A program made the translations under genes and the position numbers. Below, one piece after another: positions 9,024 to 17,000 of a stretch of DNA of 64,000 nucleotides (the first letter of the stretch is position 1; each line of letters begins with the position of its first letter). The notes below the pieces were generated by a model. It was not told where the DNA came from, made no database searches, and worked only from the letters and a program-made list of their open reading frames with translations. The DNA is from Psychroflexus tropicus DSM 15496 (GTDB lineage Bacteria; Bacteroidota; Bacteroidia; Flavobacteriales; Flavobacteriaceae), in contig NZ_KB905343.1 of the NCBI RefSeq assembly GCF_000378765.1, positions 314,914 through 378,913 on the forward strand. Direction: 5' to 3'.

Positions 9024-9974
9024 ATGAGTACAACCTTACTATCTACTCGTTTTCAGTTTCCAAAACAAACCGAATATTATAAAGGTAAAGTGAGGGAAGT
9101 CTATACGCTTTCCAATCAGAAGTTAATTATTGTAGCTACAGATCGACTTAGTGCATTCGATGTGGTTTTACCTCAAGGTATTCCCTTTAAAGGTCAAATT
9201 TTAAATGAAATTGCTTCAGATATGCTGGAGGCGACAAAAGATATAGTTCCTAATTGGTTGGAAGCCACTCCAGACCCCAACGTAAGTGTTGGAGTGAAAT
9301 GTGAGCCTTTTAAGGTTGAAATGGTGGTAAGAAATTACCTGGTGGGTCATGCCGCTAGAGAATATTTTGACGGTAAGCGTGAGCTTTGTGGAGTTGAGTT
9401 TGAAGAGGGTTTGAAATTGAATCAAAAGTTTTCTAAGCCTATCATCACACCAACAACTAAGGCCGATCAAGGAGAACATGATCAAGATATTTCCAGAGAA
9501 GAAATTTTAAGTCAAGGAATAGTAAGCACCGAGGATTATAAGGTTTTAGAAGATTATGCGCTCAAACTCTTTCAAAGAGGAGCAGACCTGGCTGAGTCGA
9601 GAGGGCTTTTGCTGGTTGATACAAAATATGAATTTGGGAAAACACCAGAAGGTAAAATTGTTGTGATAGATGAAATTCACACTCCCGATTCTTCACGCTA
9701 TTTTTATAAAGAGGGCTATGAAGAAAGGCAGGCAAAAGGTGAAAAGCAAAAACAACTCTCTAAGGAATTTGTAAGAGAATGGTTGATGGATCATGGTTTT
9801 CAAGGTAAAGAAGGTCAGCAAATTCCTGAACTTACTCCTGAGGTAGTGGAATCCATAAGTCAGAGGTATATTGAACTTTACGAAAAAATTACAGGTAAAA
9901 CATTCATTAAAGCAGAGATAAACAACATAGAAGAAAGGATTCTTAAAAATGTTAATAACTACTTAGGGGTTTAG
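9024..9974 (+). CDS. purC: Phosphoribosylaminoimidazole-succinocarboxamide synthase
   Basis: It joins aspartate to CAIR in purine synthesis. The 316-residue protein is of the longer type. Visible blocks are [12 protein letters not shown] near residue 18, [36 protein letters not shown], and the [20 protein letters not shown] segment near residue 213. It lies 3 nt after phoH and its stop overlaps the converging DUF4174 gene by 4 nt. purE and purK are elsewhere in the window, so the pathway genes are dispersed. Confidence 0.97.
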   Translation: MSTTLLSTRFQFPKQTEYYKGKVREVYTLSNQKLIIVATDRLSAFDVVLPQGIPFKGQILNEIASDMLEATKDIVPNWLEATPDPNVSVGVKCEPFKVEMVVRNYLVGHAAREYFDGKRELCGVEFEEGLKLNQKFSKPIITPTTKADQGEHDQDISREEILSQGIVSTEDYKVLEDYALKLFQRGADLAESRGLLLVDTKYEFGKTPEGKIVVIDEIHTPDSSRYFYKEGYEERQAKGEKQKQLSKEFVREWLMDHGFQGKEGQQIPELTPEVVESISQRYIELYEKITGKTFIKAEINNIEERILKNVNNYLGV

Positions 9975-10372
9975 TTTTTATTCATTTCTGCGCGCCGCAT
10001 GGGCATGCTATCAATTATTTCAAAAATTTGAATTGGGAGAACAAGTTCTTTAAATGTTCTTTTTACCCCTTGATCCAAACCCACTAGATACATTTCGAAA
10101 GATAAACTTGAATTATACCTGCTTTTGTTTTTTTCCACAAAAGCTTTACTCGCTTTATTGGCATTAAAAATAGGAGTGACTTCACTATCAATTAAGGTAA
10201 ATATCGCCAGCTTTCTTTCTTCAAGCTGAAGTGATTCTTTCTTTAATCGGTCTATTTGCTCTTTTACAGCGGAATTGATCTCAGTTGATGAGATAACTAT
10301 AATTCTTTTATCATTAAATCCTTGGGTTAAATTCATAAGGCTAAAAAGAAATATGGTCAATATCAGTTTCAT
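9971..10372 (-). CDS. DUF4174 domain protein, secreted (paralog 1)
   Basis: A 133-residue protein with a signal peptide (residues 1-18), then KRIIVIS, a helix with [22 protein letters not shown], and the C-terminal [11 protein letters not shown] that closely matches the end of DUF4174 proteins. The fold appears thioredoxin-like without active cysteines, and no function is established. It is the last gene of a reverse run, 59 nt after a second DUF4174 gene that it resembles, so the two look like a tandem duplication. Confidence 0.78.
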   Translation of the reverse strand: MKLILTIFLFSLMNLTQGFNDKRIIVISSTEINSAVKEQIDRLKKESLQLEERKLAIFTLIDSEVTPIFNANKASKAFVEKNKSRYNSSLSFEMYLVGLDQGVKRTFKELVLPIQIFEIIDSMPMRRAEMNKN

Positions 10373-10431
10373 GGTATTAAATTTAGAAGATCAATAGATT
10401 TAAAACTTTTGAGTTTAATTCAAATAAACTT

Positions 10432-10815
10432 CTAATAGCGCATCTGACTACCGTCTATAGTTCCAAACAAATTCCGAAGTTGAAATACATTGTTATACTG
10501 CCTCAAAAGACTTCCGTTTAAATCAATTAAGTAAGCTTTTGGATCTGCTGTTTGGGTGTAATTATTTTTATTTCTTTCTAAAAATTTATCGGTCTGTTCA
10601 CTAGTGTTTAATATCGCAGTGACCTCTCCGTCTATCAAACTATAAACAGCAGTTCTTCTCTTTTCTATTTGCATCGAATTACGGTCTATCCAATTCAAAT
10701 AATTTTGAAATTCAGAGTTTTCTTCCGAACCAGAAATGATTATAATACGCCTGTCGATATAAACTTGAAGTAGAGTGGATAGGCTAATAGCAAGTCCGAG
10801 AAAGGCTAATTTCAT
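10432..10815 (-). CDS. DUF4174 domain protein, secreted (paralog 2)
   Basis: A 127-residue protein with a hydrophobic N-terminus (1-19), then DRRIIIISGSEENSE, QIEKRRTAVYSLIDGEVTAI, AYLIDLNGSLLRQY and a C-terminus GTIDGSQMRY. The order of blocks matches the neighbouring DUF4174 gene, but the closing motif is shortened and lacks the double arginine, so this copy is more divergent. It lies 28 nt after the sigma-factor gene and may be expressed with it. Confidence 0.68.
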   Translation of the reverse strand: MKLAFLGLAISLSTLLQVYIDRRIIIISGSEENSEFQNYLNWIDRNSMQIEKRRTAVYSLIDGEVTAILNTSEQTDKFLERNKNNYTQTADPKAYLIDLNGSLLRQYNNVFQLRNLFGTIDGSQMRY

Positions 10816-10843
10816 AATTAAAGATTTACATAAATATAATAAA

Positions 10844-11398
10844 TTACAATGTGTTTTTATTTTCGTTTATGATTTCAGCTAGAAGTTTTTTTGCCCTTAA
10901 TAATCTCACTTTAACATTAGTGAGCGGTTGGTCTGTTCGTGCAGCTATTTCCTTATAACTCATTTCTTTAAAAAAACGCAATTCGATCACTTCTCTGTAA
11001 TGGGGCTGAAGTTGTTTGATTTTAGAAAGAAGACTACTCAGATTTTGCTCCTTAATAATTTTATCTTCCACGGTAGGCTCTGCATCCGCAATTTGTGAAA
11101 CCTTTCTGTCGTTAATTTCTGATGTTTTAAGTTTTTGCTTTCTCGTAAGGTCGATATGGATATTTTTGGAGATGGTGATTAGCCATGTTTTAAATTTATA
11201 ACTATCCTCATAAGTATCTATTTTATCAAAAGCTCTAGCAAAGGTTTGAACTGTTACTTCTTCAGCTTCATAAGCGTCACTTGTCCTTTTTAGTTGAAAC
11301 TTATAAACTTCTTCCCAAAAGTGATTTAATAAATCCTTAAATGCTTTTTGATCATCCTGCTTAGCTTTATTGATAAGTTCTTTAATGTTTTGTGTCAT
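10844..11398 (-). CDS. ECF-type sigma-70 factor
   Basis: An alternative RNA polymerase sigma factor of 184 residues. Region 2 (about 25-90) includes the FKTWLITISKNIHIDLTRK segment; region 4 (about 125-180) reads LQPHYREVIELRFFKEMSYKEIAARTDQ, a clear helix-turn-helix. I chose ATG 11398 over GTG 11404 because it makes a 4-nt ATGA overlap with the upstream glycosyltransferase gene. No anti-sigma gene lies next to it; the nearby DUF4174 proteins are not known anti-sigma factors. Its regulon cannot be told from the sequence. Confidence 0.93.
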   Translation of the reverse strand: MTQNIKELINKAKQDDQKAFKDLLNHFWEEVYKFQLKRTSDAYEAEEVTVQTFARAFDKIDTYEDSYKFKTWLITISKNIHIDLTRKQKLKTSEINDRKVSQIADAEPTVEDKIIKEQNLSSLLSKIKQLQPHYREVIELRFFKEMSYKEIAARTDQPLTNVKVRLLRAKKLLAEIINENKNTL

Positions 11399-12495
11399 TG
11401 CCACGAATTATGTTTTTTAAACCGACCGTTAATACCAAGACCAAGCTGTAAAAGCATTAAACATATTTCTAAGATAGGCCAAAGCCATAGATATCGATTT
11501 GAAATTTTGAAAATTCTAAATAAATACTTCATCAACACAGACTTTAACAATAGCGTGCTACTTACTATAATTAAGGATAATGGCATGTACTCACTAAACA
11601 TTAAGACTGTAAAACTTAGCCAAAACAAGCCTTGGCATCCGTGGAATACTCCAAGAAATAGTTTATTTGAAAGCGAATAATAATCAGCACTAGAATAATG
11701 TCTGAGTTTTTGTTTCCACCAGGCAGTGAAATTGGTTTTAGGCTGACTTTCAATAAACGTCTCTGCAGCTAAGGAAACAGTGATTTGCTTCTTATCCTTA
11801 ATATTTTGTATAAGCAAGTCATCATCTCCAGATGTTAAATGTTTTTCGTTTTCAAAATTTTCAGAAATTAAGAAAAGAGATTTAGAATATAGAACATTGC
11901 GTCCTACACTCATATAAGCGTTACCCTGGACCGCCTGTGACATGTAAAGACTTGCGGTTTGCAGAGTCTCAAATTGGATAACTGAGTTTAAAAATGTAGG
12001 ATATTCAGTGTAAGGTGAATATCCTAAAACGCAATTTGATGATTCTGAAATTTCAGCAGTCATTCCCTGAATCCAGTATTTAGAAACGGGCCGACAGTCT
12101 GCATCAGTTAGTAAAATCGTCTCATTTTTTGAGGCCAGAACACCATTTTTTAATGCATTTCTTTTAGAGTTGGAAGGCTTAGATGTAAGTTGAACTAGCT
12201 TTAAGTTTGAATACAATTTTTGGAGTCTCTGCACCTCCAAAACCGTATTATCTTCAGAACAATCGTCAACTACAATAACTTCAAAAGAGGGGTATTCCTG
12301 ATTTAGAATTAACTTTAGATTTGAAGCAATAGACTTTGCTTCATTTCTGGCGCAAATAATGACGCTAACAGGATTGATGTCTACTTGATTATTGGCAGCC
12401 TTGTTAAATTGCTTTCTTAATGGGTAGTAAATTCTAAACTGCTGGAAAAGTATAGCAACAGTTGAGACAATAAATAAGATCAAAACAACAACCAA
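11395..12495 (-). CDS. Family 2 glycosyltransferase, membrane-bound
   Basis: A 366-residue GT-A enzyme: an N-terminal membrane span (2-20), then VSVIICARNEAKSI, VIVVDDCSEDNT, SKRNALKNGV, the metal-binding TDADCRP, and QKLRHYSSADYY as the acceptor-side motif, followed by two to three C-terminal membrane helices. It probably transfers a sugar to a lipid-linked or cell-surface acceptor on the cytoplasmic face; donor and acceptor are unknown. The only in-frame start near the N-terminus is TTG 12495; ATG 12499 is out of frame. It overlaps the sigma-factor gene by 4 nt, an intriguing coupling. Confidence 0.88.
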   Translation of the reverse strand: MVVVLILFIVSTVAILFQQFRIYYPLRKQFNKAANNQVDINPVSVIICARNEAKSIASNLKLILNQEYPSFEVIVVDDCSEDNTVLEVQRLQKLYSNLKLVQLTSKPSNSKRNALKNGVLASKNETILLTDADCRPVSKYWIQGMTAEISESSNCVLGYSPYTEYPTFLNSVIQFETLQTASLYMSQAVQGNAYMSVGRNVLYSKSLFLISENFENEKHLTSGDDDLLIQNIKDKKQITVSLAAETFIESQPKTNFTAWWKQKLRHYSSADYYSLSNKLFLGVFHGCQGLFWLSFTVLMFSEYMPLSLIIVSSTLLLKSVLMKYLFRIFKISNRYLWLWPILEICLMLLQLGLGINGRFKKHNSWQ

Positions 12496-12545
12496 GCATC
12501 TAAAATTAAGTTATTAATACATGGCTATAATAGTTGAAACCTTGT

Positions 12546-12755
12546 TTATGATTTGATTCTAGCCGATCCGCTGCAGTCCGTTTGCTCATCTGGCGTTTTG
12601 CCACAATAGCTGCATGACTCTCCTTCTTTATTTAAGAAAGGGCTTTGACTGGCACAAGTCCCTGCAAATTTACCATCCTTCTTTCCCCAGATTTTGATAG
12701 CAATTCCTGCTACTGCTAAACCTAAAAGTGCTATTGATATAAGTAGTAATTTCAT
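12546..12755 (-). CDS. Small membrane or secreted Cys-rich protein
   Basis: A 69-residue protein with one hydrophobic helix (2-22) and a short tail carrying five cysteines in GTCASQSPFLNKEGESCSYCGKTPDEQTDC. I recognise it as a short conserved flavobacterial protein with no assigned function. The CxxC pair could bind a metal or form a disulfide. It stands alone between murB and the glycosyltransferase gene, and a -7 box lies 4 nt before its ATG. Confidence 0.75.
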   Translation of the reverse strand: MKLLLISIALLGLAVAGIAIKIWGKKDGKFAGTCASQSPFLNKEGESCSYCGKTPDEQTDCSGSARIKS

Positions 12756-12759
12756 AATG

Positions 12760-12767
12760 CAAATTTA
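12760..12767 (-). promoter_or_regulatory. -7 box directly before the small Cys-rich gene
   Basis: The minus strand reads TAAATTTG, ending 4 nt before ATG 12755. At that spacing transcription would begin at or within a base or two of the start codon. No correctly spaced TTG is evident. Confidence 0.4.
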
Positions 12768-12818
12768 ATAAAAGTCAATTTTATAAACTTGTTTTTAACG
12801 AAAAAGAAAAAACAACAC

Positions 12819-13832
12819 TTAAAATATGTTGACTTCTGTCTCTAACTCAATATTGAATTTTGCTTTAACTGCCTTTCTAATATGCTCTGCCAAATCCTTG
12901 ATGTCTTTTCCACTGGCCTTGCCGTAATTGACTAAAACCAAAGCTTGTTGTTTGTGTACTCCAGCATCTCCGTCTCGATAACCTTTTAAACCAGTGCGTT
13001 CTATAAGCCAACCAGCAGGTAGTTTCACACTATTGTCATCAATTTTATAGTAGGGTAGGTTCGGAAAATCGTTCTGAAGCGTTTCTAAAACTGAATGAGA
13101 TACGACAGGGTTCTTAAAAAAACTACCACTGTTTCCTATGTCTTTGGGGTTTGGCAATTTCGATTCTCTGATGGAAATAACTGCCTTGGATACATCTTGA
13201 ATTGTTGGCGAATCTATCGAATTTGCTTCTAATTCTTTTTGAATAGATCCATAGTCTAAATGCAGCTTGTGTTGATTTTTAGATAACTTGAAGGTAACAC
13301 TAGTGATGATAAATTGATTTTTAAACTTCGATTTAAAAATAGAATCCCTATATCCAAATTGACAGTCTTTAGTATAAAAGGTTTTTTTTGATAAGGTTTG
13401 ACGGTTGATGGTTTCACAATATTCCATAACATCCTTTAGCTCTACTCCGTAAGCACCAATATTTTGAATGGGCGAGGTGCCTACATTACCTGGAATAAGA
13501 GACAAATTTTCTAAGCCACCATAATTATTTTCCAAACAAAATAAAACAAATTCGTGCCAATTTTCACCTGCTGCAGCTTTCACAATAACATAATTGCCAG
13601 TTTCCTCAAGTACCTCAATACCTTTTAAATTGATATGAAGCACCGTTTTTGAGATGTTTTGGGTGAGTAACATATTGCTACCTCCACCCAAAACAAAAAG
13701 CTCTGAAGCATAGAAACGTTTCAATATCCCTTCAAGCTCTTCTTCATTTCTTACAGAAATAAATTGATGAGCTTTGACATCAACTCCAAAAGTATTGTAA
13801 GGCTTTAAAGAAATATCTTTTTCAAGCTTCAT
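12819..13832 (-). CDS. murB: UDP-N-acetylenolpyruvoylglucosamine reductase
   Basis: This FAD enzyme reduces the enolpyruvyl group to make UDP-N-acetylmuramate for peptidoglycan. The 337-residue length matches the E. coli-like type I enzyme. The blocks YNTFGVDV, VLGGGSNMLL, IPGNVGTSPIQNIGAYGVE, GYRDSIFK and GNSGSFFKNP (with the catalytic serine) are present, and PAGWLIERTGLKG lies near the end. Its ATG abuts the stop of the upstream aminotransferase gene with no gap, implying one transcript. Confidence 0.97.
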   Translation of the reverse strand: MKLEKDISLKPYNTFGVDVKAHQFISVRNEEELEGILKRFYASELFVLGGGSNMLLTQNISKTVLHINLKGIEVLEETGNYVIVKAAAGENWHEFVLFCLENNYGGLENLSLIPGNVGTSPIQNIGAYGVELKDVMEYCETINRQTLSKKTFYTKDCQFGYRDSIFKSKFKNQFIITSVTFKLSKNQHKLHLDYGSIQKELEANSIDSPTIQDVSKAVISIRESKLPNPKDIGNSGSFFKNPVVSHSVLETLQNDFPNLPYYKIDDNSVKLPAGWLIERTGLKGYRDGDAGVHKQQALVLVNYGKASGKDIKDLAEHIRKAVKAKFNIELETEVNIF

Positions 13833-15026
13833 TTATCTATTGGTGTAGGTTTGAAGCGCCATTTTTAGGATTGCAACCGCTTTTAATAAGTTTTGCTTTT
13901 CTAAAACGTAAGCAATTCTAATTTGATTAAGCCCTGTCCCTGGTGTGGAATAGAAGCCCGATGCTGGAGCAACCATAACGGTTTCGCCATTGACATCAAA
14001 TTCTGAAAGCATCCATTTAGCAAAATCTTCTGTGTCCTCTACAGGTAGCTCAGCGACGCAGTAAAAGGCTCCTTTAGGCTTAGCAACTTTTACACCATCG
14101 ATATCCTCTAAAGCTTCAATAAGCGTGTCTCTTCTGTCGGTATACTCTTTATTAACCTCTAAAAAATAGTCTTTTTTAGTTTCCAATGCGGCTTCACTTG
14201 CAATTTGAGCAAATGTTGGTGGGCTCAATCTTGCCTGAGCAAACTTTAACGCTGTGGTCATCAATTCTTTATTTCTTGAGACCATACAACCTATTCTTGC
14301 TCCACACATGCTATACCTTTTGGAAACAGAGTCAACCATGATAGCATGATCTTTTAGTTCTGGTAGACTCATGATAGAATGATGCTCAACACCGTCATAA
14401 ACAAACTCTCTGTAAACTTCATCGGCAACTAAAAACAAATCGTGTTTTAAGGCTAAATCTGCCAGTTTTTGAATTTCATCTTTTGTATAAAGATACCCAG
14501 TTGGATTACCAGGATTACAAACTATAATTGCTTTGGTTCTCTCTGTAATCTGGGCTTCAAATTCATCAATAGGTGGCAAAGCAAAGTTATTTTCGAAATG
14601 AGATTCAACTGGTTTCACTGTGACTCCAGAAGCCACTGCAAATCCATTATAATTGGCGTAAAATGGCTCTGGTATGATAACTTCATCGCCAGGGTCTGTA
14701 ATGCTACCCATGGTGAAGAGCAAAGCTTCAGAACCCCCTGTTGTGACTATCAGATCGCTTGGCTCGACATCGATTCCATTACTGATGTAGTATTTAGCCA
14801 ATTTTTTCTTGTAAGAATCGAACCCAGAAGACGGGCTATATGATAAAATGTCAAGGTCGTTATTTTTAACCGCATCTAAAGCAACCTGAGGTGTTGCAAT
14901 ATCTGGCTGTCCTATATTTAAAAAATATATTTTTTTTCCCTCCTCTTTGGCTTTATCAGCAAAAGGTGCCAGTTTTCTAATTGGAGATTCTGGCATTTCT
15001 AGCCCTTTAAACGATAATTTCGGCAT
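13833..15026 (-). CDS. PLP-dependent class I/II aminotransferase (aspartate aminotransferase-like)
   Basis: A 397-residue fold-type I enzyme probably moving amino groups between aspartate and 2-oxoglutarate, though substrate choice within this group is hard to call. Visible are NIGQPDIATP, TTGGSEALLF, CNPGNPTGYLY, ADEVYREF and SVSKRYSMCGARIG with the PLP-binding lysine. ATG 15026 (MPKLSFKGLEMPESPIRKL) fits the family better than the 15-residue extension to 15071. It is the first gene before murB. Confidence 0.9.
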   Translation of the reverse strand: MPKLSFKGLEMPESPIRKLAPFADKAKEEGKKIYFLNIGQPDIATPQVALDAVKNNDLDILSYSPSSGFDSYKKKLAKYYISNGIDVEPSDLIVTTGGSEALLFTMGSITDPGDEVIIPEPFYANYNGFAVASGVTVKPVESHFENNFALPPIDEFEAQITERTKAIIVCNPGNPTGYLYTKDEIQKLADLALKHDLFLVADEVYREFVYDGVEHHSIMSLPELKDHAIMVDSVSKRYSMCGARIGCMVSRNKELMTTALKFAQARLSPPTFAQIASEAALETKKDYFLEVNKEYTDRRDTLIEALEDIDGVKVAKPKGAFYCVAELPVEDTEDFAKWMLSEFDVNGETVMVAPASGFYSTPGTGLNQIRIAYVLEKQNLLKAVAILKMALQTYTNR

Positions 15027-15161
15027 AATAAAATTTTTTACAAATGTGGTGAATTTAAATACTAACTGCAAGATTCACAAGCCCCAAAAAGCATCTAAAA
15101 TTAGACTAAATACTTCATAAATTTAGTCTTAAATTGTTATTTCATATTATATTTATATAGT

Positions 15162-16487
15162 ATGATTAGAGCTAAATTATTTGTTTTAGTATTTACGTTT
15201 GCTATAGTAAATAGTGTATTCTCTCAGGATGAGTTCAAATTCAAAGATCCTAATAAAAGAGCGGTAACACTTAATTTTAAGTCTCTCAACAACTTAATTA
15301 TTCTGTCGGCTACTCTCAATGGAAAACTTATAAATTTCCTAGTGGATACAGGGGTTAATAAAACCAAGGTTTTTGGAAATGTCAAGGACTCTACCTTTTT
15401 GGAAACTACAGAATTTATTCAATTGAGAAGTTTAGGGAGTGCAGAACCTGTTAAAGCCTATAAGTCCACTGAAAATACAATTGATTTTGGGCCCATCTAT
15501 GGTAATAATCAAGAAGTTTATTATATCACAGATCCAAGATTTGACCTATCGAGTAAACTTGGCTTAAATGTTCAGGGTATTATTGGTTATGAGCTATTTA
15601 AAAATTTTATAATTAGATTAAATTATACGAGAAAGAACCTCAGATTTTATCAACATGAAAAATTCAATAGAAAACTCAACACCTTTGATGAAATAGATTT
15701 TAGATTGATTCGAAAAAAACCAAACATTAATTTATCTGCTAAGCTATTAGATGGGACGCAGAAAGATCTCGTTTTTCTGGTCGATACGGGATCTAGTGAT
15801 GCCTTTTGGATTTTTGAAGGTAAAAATATAACTGCACCTAAAGAGTCCTTTGTCGATTTTGTAGGCTATGGTTTAGAACAAGTAGTGAAAGGAAAAAGGT
15901 CTAAAGCCAAAACAATAAGTGTTGGTCAGTATGACCTTAAGAAACCAAGAGTGGCTTATATAGATTCAACCTCTGCAGAGCTATTTACTGCAGATTTATA
16001 TAAAAATGGTATAATGGGAAGTGAGGTCCTGAAACGCTTTGTTTGGTTCTTTAATTATAAAGAAAGGAAATTATATTTCAAACCTAATGGTCAATTCAAC
16101 AGTAATTTTAATTACGACAGAAGCGGATTGATTTTGACCTATGCCGGGGAGGAAATTAAAACTGTTAAAAAAAAAATATTTGCAACCTTTGATGAAAAAC
16201 CAAATTACGGATTTGGATCAGATGATTCAAAAACTTTTGAAATTCGATATGAGAAATATCAAATATTACAGGTCGCCTATATTCGCCCTGACTCCCCTGC
16301 ATCAAAGGTAGACATCAGAAAAGGAGACAGGATTTTGAGATTTGATGGCAAGCCTGTAGAGAGAATGAATCTAAAGGAAATTAATGACTTATTGAGTGGA
16401 GATGAAGGAGAAAAGGTAATAATTCAATTAAAGCGTGGTAAATTAATATTGAAAAGAAAAATTTATTTATCATCACGTTTAAACTAA
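15162..16487 (+). CDS. Secreted retropepsin-like aspartic protease with PDZ domain
   Basis: A 441-residue exported protein: signal peptide (1-21, ending VFSQ), two aspartic-protease half-sites, FLVDTGV (Asp62) and FLVDTGSSD (Asp208), and a C-terminal PDZ domain (about 365-440: IRPDSPASKVDIRKGDRILRFDG). Having both Asp-Thr-Gly sites in one chain means it could fold as a monomeric two-lobed protease, while typical bacterial retropepsins carry one site. It probably acts in the periplasm or outside the cell; the substrate is unknown. The gene is flanked by genes of unrelated function and looks monocistronic. Confidence 0.86.
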   Translation: MIRAKLFVLVFTFAIVNSVFSQDEFKFKDPNKRAVTLNFKSLNNLIILSATLNGKLINFLVDTGVNKTKVFGNVKDSTFLETTEFIQLRSLGSAEPVKAYKSTENTIDFGPIYGNNQEVYYITDPRFDLSSKLGLNVQGIIGYELFKNFIIRLNYTRKNLRFYQHEKFNRKLNTFDEIDFRLIRKKPNINLSAKLLDGTQKDLVFLVDTGSSDAFWIFEGKNITAPKESFVDFVGYGLEQVVKGKRSKAKTISVGQYDLKKPRVAYIDSTSAELFTADLYKNGIMGSEVLKRFVWFFNYKERKLYFKPNGQFNSNFNYDRSGLILTYAGEEIKTVKKKIFATFDEKPNYGFGSDDSKTFEIRYEKYQILQVAYIRPDSPASKVDIRKGDRILRFDGKPVERMNLKEINDLLSGDEGEKVIIQLKRGKLILKRKIYLSSRLN

Positions 16488-16491
16488 ATAA

Positions 16492-16866
16492 TCATTCGCT
16501 TCTTACTTCACCAATAAGTTTTAAAGTTGTTGTATTATCCTTCAAAGAAGTAAAAACACTCAAGGTTTTTCGTATAGGTCCAGTGCAATTAGTATCATAT
16601 TCTGCTATAATTACTCCTTTTTCATTGGGGGCATAGGCTTTTAAGCTTGAAGTATCAATCTTTAAGCAATGATTTTCACCGTGTATTTTTAATATTTCAA
16701 TAGTTTTTGAAGATGAATTTAAAAATTTGAATTTAGCTTTTGCTTCAGATCCCTTCATAAGGGTTCCGAAATCATGAGTTGTAGCTTGAAAACTCAAGCC
16801 ATCCTGAGTTTGCGAATAATTTATAAGAGGAGTTAAAATTAATAAGAGATAGTAAAAAGTTTTCAT
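16492..16866 (-). CDS. DUF1573 domain protein, secreted
   Basis: A 124-residue protein with a signal peptide (1-18, ending INYSQ) and one DUF1573 domain, an Ig-like beta-sandwich marked by THDFGTLMKGSEAKAKFKFLNSS and CTGPIRKTLSVFT. Such proteins are abundant in Bacteroidota and their role is unclear. The two cysteines in the mature part could form a disulfide. The gene converges on the aspartic protease gene with a 4-nt gap. Confidence 0.82.
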   Translation of the reverse strand: MKTFYYLLLILTPLINYSQTQDGLSFQATTHDFGTLMKGSEAKAKFKFLNSSSKTIEILKIHGENHCLKIDTSSLKAYAPNEKGVIIAEYDTNCTGPIRKTLSVFTSLKDNTTTLKLIGEVRSE

Positions 16867-17000
16867 ATATAGTTGGTTAAGTTCTGATTAGTAAATATAA
16901 GCAAGAATTATAAAACATAATATTAAAAATAGATTTACAGATTTTAGTCTTTCTAGTTTAAGCGCTAATGAGTAATTTCGCCACTTAAATAAATTTAAGC

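Noticed and set aside
12499-12499. ATG 12499 as glycosyltransferase start
   Set aside because: It is out of frame with the enzyme; TTG 12495 is the only in-frame start after the upstream stop.
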